From the NCBI GenBank assembly GCA_016748015.1, contig JAAOMT010000098.1, forward strand, positions 18,217 to 82,216: a stretch of 64,000 nucleotides of DNA, given 5' to 3'. The notes under the pieces were generated by a model. It was not told where the DNA came from. It searched no databases and saw nothing but the letters and a program-made list of their open reading frames with translations. Source of the stretch: Geosiphon pyriformis (Eukaryota; Glomeromycota; Glomeromycetes; Archaeosporales; Geosiphonaceae). Positions 61,457-64,000 of the stretch are shown here, piece by piece (position 1 is the stretch's first letter; each line of letters starts with the position of its first letter). The position numbers and the translations under genes were made by a program.

Positions 61457-62589
61457 TTATCATGTTTATAAGTTATAAACATTTTAATTAAAATAATTTA
61501 ATATGCTTAACTTTCTTTTCAATTATAATTTTTAAAATAGATGTTATCTACCTTCCATAGACGACTCTTAAAGTGATGAATGCCTTTTTTTATTTAGTTA
61601 TCTATTTTATTATATAGATTATTTTTTTAATATTCAAAAATATAAATAATTCAAATTAAATTTATTCAGTTCGTAATTAGTTTAGACTTTTATTTTTTAA
61701 ATTTTTTTAAACAATAAATTAAATTTTATCCACTCAAATAAATTCACTTTTATTTTTACTATATTAAAATTTTTTAATTTTTTAAAAAACCTTTCAGTGT
61801 AAAACTATTTAATTCCTTATATTTTTCTTCTAATAAAATATTTAAATTTATTGCTTGAAAACCAATGTAAGATTTATCTGATATATTGAAATAATTCTTT
61901 TATTGAATCATTTTCTTCTTAACCAAACTATTACTAGATTATCATTTAATGTTAGCATTATGATTCATTATTATTATTAAAATACCATTTTTATATTTTT
62001 TAAATTCCAACAATAAATGTACTATGATCAATCTCATAAATTTGAAAAAAATTATTATTATTCAATACAATAAAAATTTCTTATTCTTATCAAACAAAAA
62101 ATTTAATACAGATTTTTTTTGAATAATATATTTTTTTATGATTTTTTTTTCAATATATTATTAACTGAACATATGGTGATTGAAAACCCAAAAACATTTT
62201 AAAATTTTATTTTTTACATTGAATTAAATTTTCATCTGCATTTTTTTTTGAATTAATATAAATAATTAAAATTAAAATTGAGGAGTTTAAAATAGATTTT
62301 TGAATATATTATTATGCCTTCTAAATACTTAAACAATTTCAATTGCCCAAATATTAAGTAAATATCTCAAATATCTTCAAATGCCATGAAAAATTTGATT
62401 TATGGTAAATAAGTTCTAAAGTTTGGATAATAAATACCTGTCAGCTTTATAATTTTCAGATTTATTTTTGATTAAAAAATTTGAAATCAAATTAAGAATA
62501 AAATAGAGTATTATTACTGTTTAAATAATTTGTATACAATATATGGGTGTTTAATTTATCTATTAAATAAAATTAGCGAAATTATGAAT
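61457..62589. other. AT-rich stretch
   Basis: No gene seen; 3' side of the surface-protein gene at the window end. Confidence 0.45.
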
Positions 62590-64000
62590 TTAAATTATCA
62601 TCAAAACAAAACTTAAAATTCCAACAAAGGCCAGAATAAATACAGTATTCCCTGTTGTTCGACTTATACCTAGAGAAGTCTCCCCTACTAATCCATTTTT
62701 AGTTTGTGGATTATAGCTTGTAGGTTTAAAATACCAACCAGTATCACCACCCCAATTTACAACGATAGTTTTTACTGGCTCATTTTGATTTTCACCAAGT
62801 TTTGAACTTGGATTTTCTTTTGAAATAGAGAATGGGTTTAAGGTTATTGAGGTCGGATCTACCGAGGTTCTGAAAAATAATGAGATTGGATTATCAAGGT
62901 TAAAATGGGCATCAAATATGCTAGAAAACTTTTGTACTGTGAAAAAACATAATCTGGTACCGGATAATAGTAATCGATGTGGACATGTATGAGCCTGTAA
63001 TAATTGATCTTTGCAAATGGAGATAGTTAGTTTTAATATTTCTGTAAATTTTACGCCAGCACATAAGAACATTTTTTGCCTTACTTTGAAATAGTAGGAT
63101 TTATAGGTTGATCTGTTGGAGATATTGAAGTTACAGAAGTGATTGGATTTGTGCTAATTTTCCAAAAAAAGCCATTAACATATAATTGAAAAATCGAAGT
63201 TTCAAAGTTTAATAAAAACCAAACATACTATGTTACTGGTATCCCTGTTAGTGTTACGCTTTTAAATAGAGCCCTAATGAAAAAAACCAGAGATAGAATT
63301 ATATTTTGAACTTTCATTAAACGATAATTTTGAAAAATTTTCTGCTTCTGAACTTACACACTATTTTCGCCAGTTGGTGTAAGAATGAGTCCACTGCTAG
63401 ATAATTAAAATTAATTTTGTCAATGAGGGTAAGGAATATGTGAGAAATTGGAATTCATAAATCTGACATAATTTGTTCTTACGATTGAAATGATTCTGAA
63501 TGTATTCCGTCTGATCCTATTAACGAGGGCTTAGCTACGGGTGTGATGGATGATTGAAAAGTTAGTTCAGCTATAGGTGAAGATTCACTTATGGGTGTGA
63601 TCGGTGGTATGAACTTTGTCATTGCAGTTATGGGTGTAGTCGGTGTTTGAGAGCTTGAAGTTTGAGCTATAGGTACATTCGGTGAAGGTTTAGCTATAAG
63701 TGTAATCGGTGTTTGAGATGAAGTCTTAACTATAGGTATGCTTGGTGTTTGGGTGGTTGTTGCAATAGAAGAGGAAGGTTGAATTATGTGTGTAATTAGT
63801 GTTTGAGAGATAGGTGTGATCGGTGTTTGACTGGTTGTTGCAATAGAAGAGGAAAGTTGAATTATCTGTGTAATTGGTGTTTGAGAGGTTGAGGTTTGAA
63901 GTATGGTATTTGCTGAAGGTTTGACTATAGGTGTGATCGGTGTTTGACTGGTTGTTGCAATAGAAGAGGAAAGTTGAATTATCTGTGTAATTGGTGTTTG
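62590..64000 (-). CDS. Ser/Thr/Pro-repeat surface protein with hydrophobic C-terminus (partial)
   Basis: 3' part of a gene that enters from beyond the window. Exons, high to low: above 64000-63483, 63396-63358, 63273-63229, 63153-63085, 62869-62590; every junction is phase 2. The first block is a tandem repeat built on QTPITPI, SSSIATTSQTPIT and IIQLSS. Small exons encode SSGLILTPTGENSV, ALFKSVTLTGIPVT and TNPITSVTSISPTDQPINPT. The last exon has VVNWGGDTGWYFKPTSYNP and ends ISRTTGNTVFILAFVGILS, FVLMII, fitting a GPI signal or membrane anchor. The 215-nt last intron is longer than the others and may hide another exon. Predicted cell-wall or plasma-membrane glycoprotein; the start and signal peptide lie outside. 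Confidence 0.7.
63483..64000 (-). repeat. Coding tandem repeat, 117-bp (39-residue) unit
   Basis: GTGTGATCGGTGTTTGACTG starts at 63814 and again at 63931, 117 bases apart, with near-identical sequence in between. Shorter degenerate units of the GTGTGATCGGTGTTTG type extend down to about 63530. Confidence 0.85.

Overview
The window looks like nuclear DNA of an arbuscular mycorrhizal fungus (Glomeromycotina; Rhizophagus/Gigaspora-like). The evidence is very A+T-rich sequence (about four fifths by eye), short GT-AG introns of about 64-145 nt, and families I associate with these genomes: tyrosine-kinase-like kinases with an HRDLHSGNIL loop and a conserved HPxAxYxSR tail, lipase-3-like proteins with a GHG elbow, a LINE with a characteristic ORF1/ORF2, and KRBA2-like integrase transposons. 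Species is not determined. I saw no rRNA, tRNA or CRISPR.

Layout. 0-26 kb is a repeat and pseudogene compartment. It holds a broken kinase (0.2-1.0 kb), a LINE ORF1 scrap (2.7-3.1 kb), a 6-kb decayed LINE (8.6-14.7 kb), a Tc1/mariner remnant (17.8-18.1 kb), a kinase pseudogene split by a 2.4-kb long-TIR transposon (20.8-24.1 kb) and three more kinase remnants (19.1, 24.4, 25.2-25.7 kb). Two short secreted-protein candidates sit between them: a nine-Cys protein (5.0-5.35 kb) and a 59-residue peptide (16.98-17.16 kb). 26-34 kb carries two near-identical four-exon lipase-like genes on the minus strand, a decayed membrane-protein gene and a secreted Ser/Thr-rich gene. One lipase copy is disturbed by a 20-N assembly gap flanked by a perfect 350-bp duplication. 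34-38.9 kb is AT-rich and empty as far as I can see.

38.9-64 kb is the gene-bearing part: an alpha-arrestin with PPxY motifs (38.9-40.9), a third lipase-like gene with an apparent frameshift (42.1-43.5), a signal-peptide/poly-Asn/hydrophobic-tail surface protein (44.8-45.7), an eight-exon kinase (50.5-52.9), a three-zinc-finger protein with a GC-AG intron and SUMO-interacting-like motif (59.1-60.2), an orphan kinase tail (61.3) and the 3' part of a Ser/Thr/Pro repeat surface protein running off the window (62.6-64.0).

How it fits together. Secretory or surface proteins recur: three lipase-like proteins with signal anchors, three Ser/Thr-rich proteins whose signal or repeat exons end in phase 2, and two small secreted candidates. 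Kinase signalling and Nedd4/Rsp5-type endocytic adaptor functions are represented by single intact genes. The dispersed families are mostly dead, and their damage is dominated by C-to-T/G-to-A changes. All gene models are manual splicing from sequence; exon phases were checked to sum to whole codons where I give exon coordinates.
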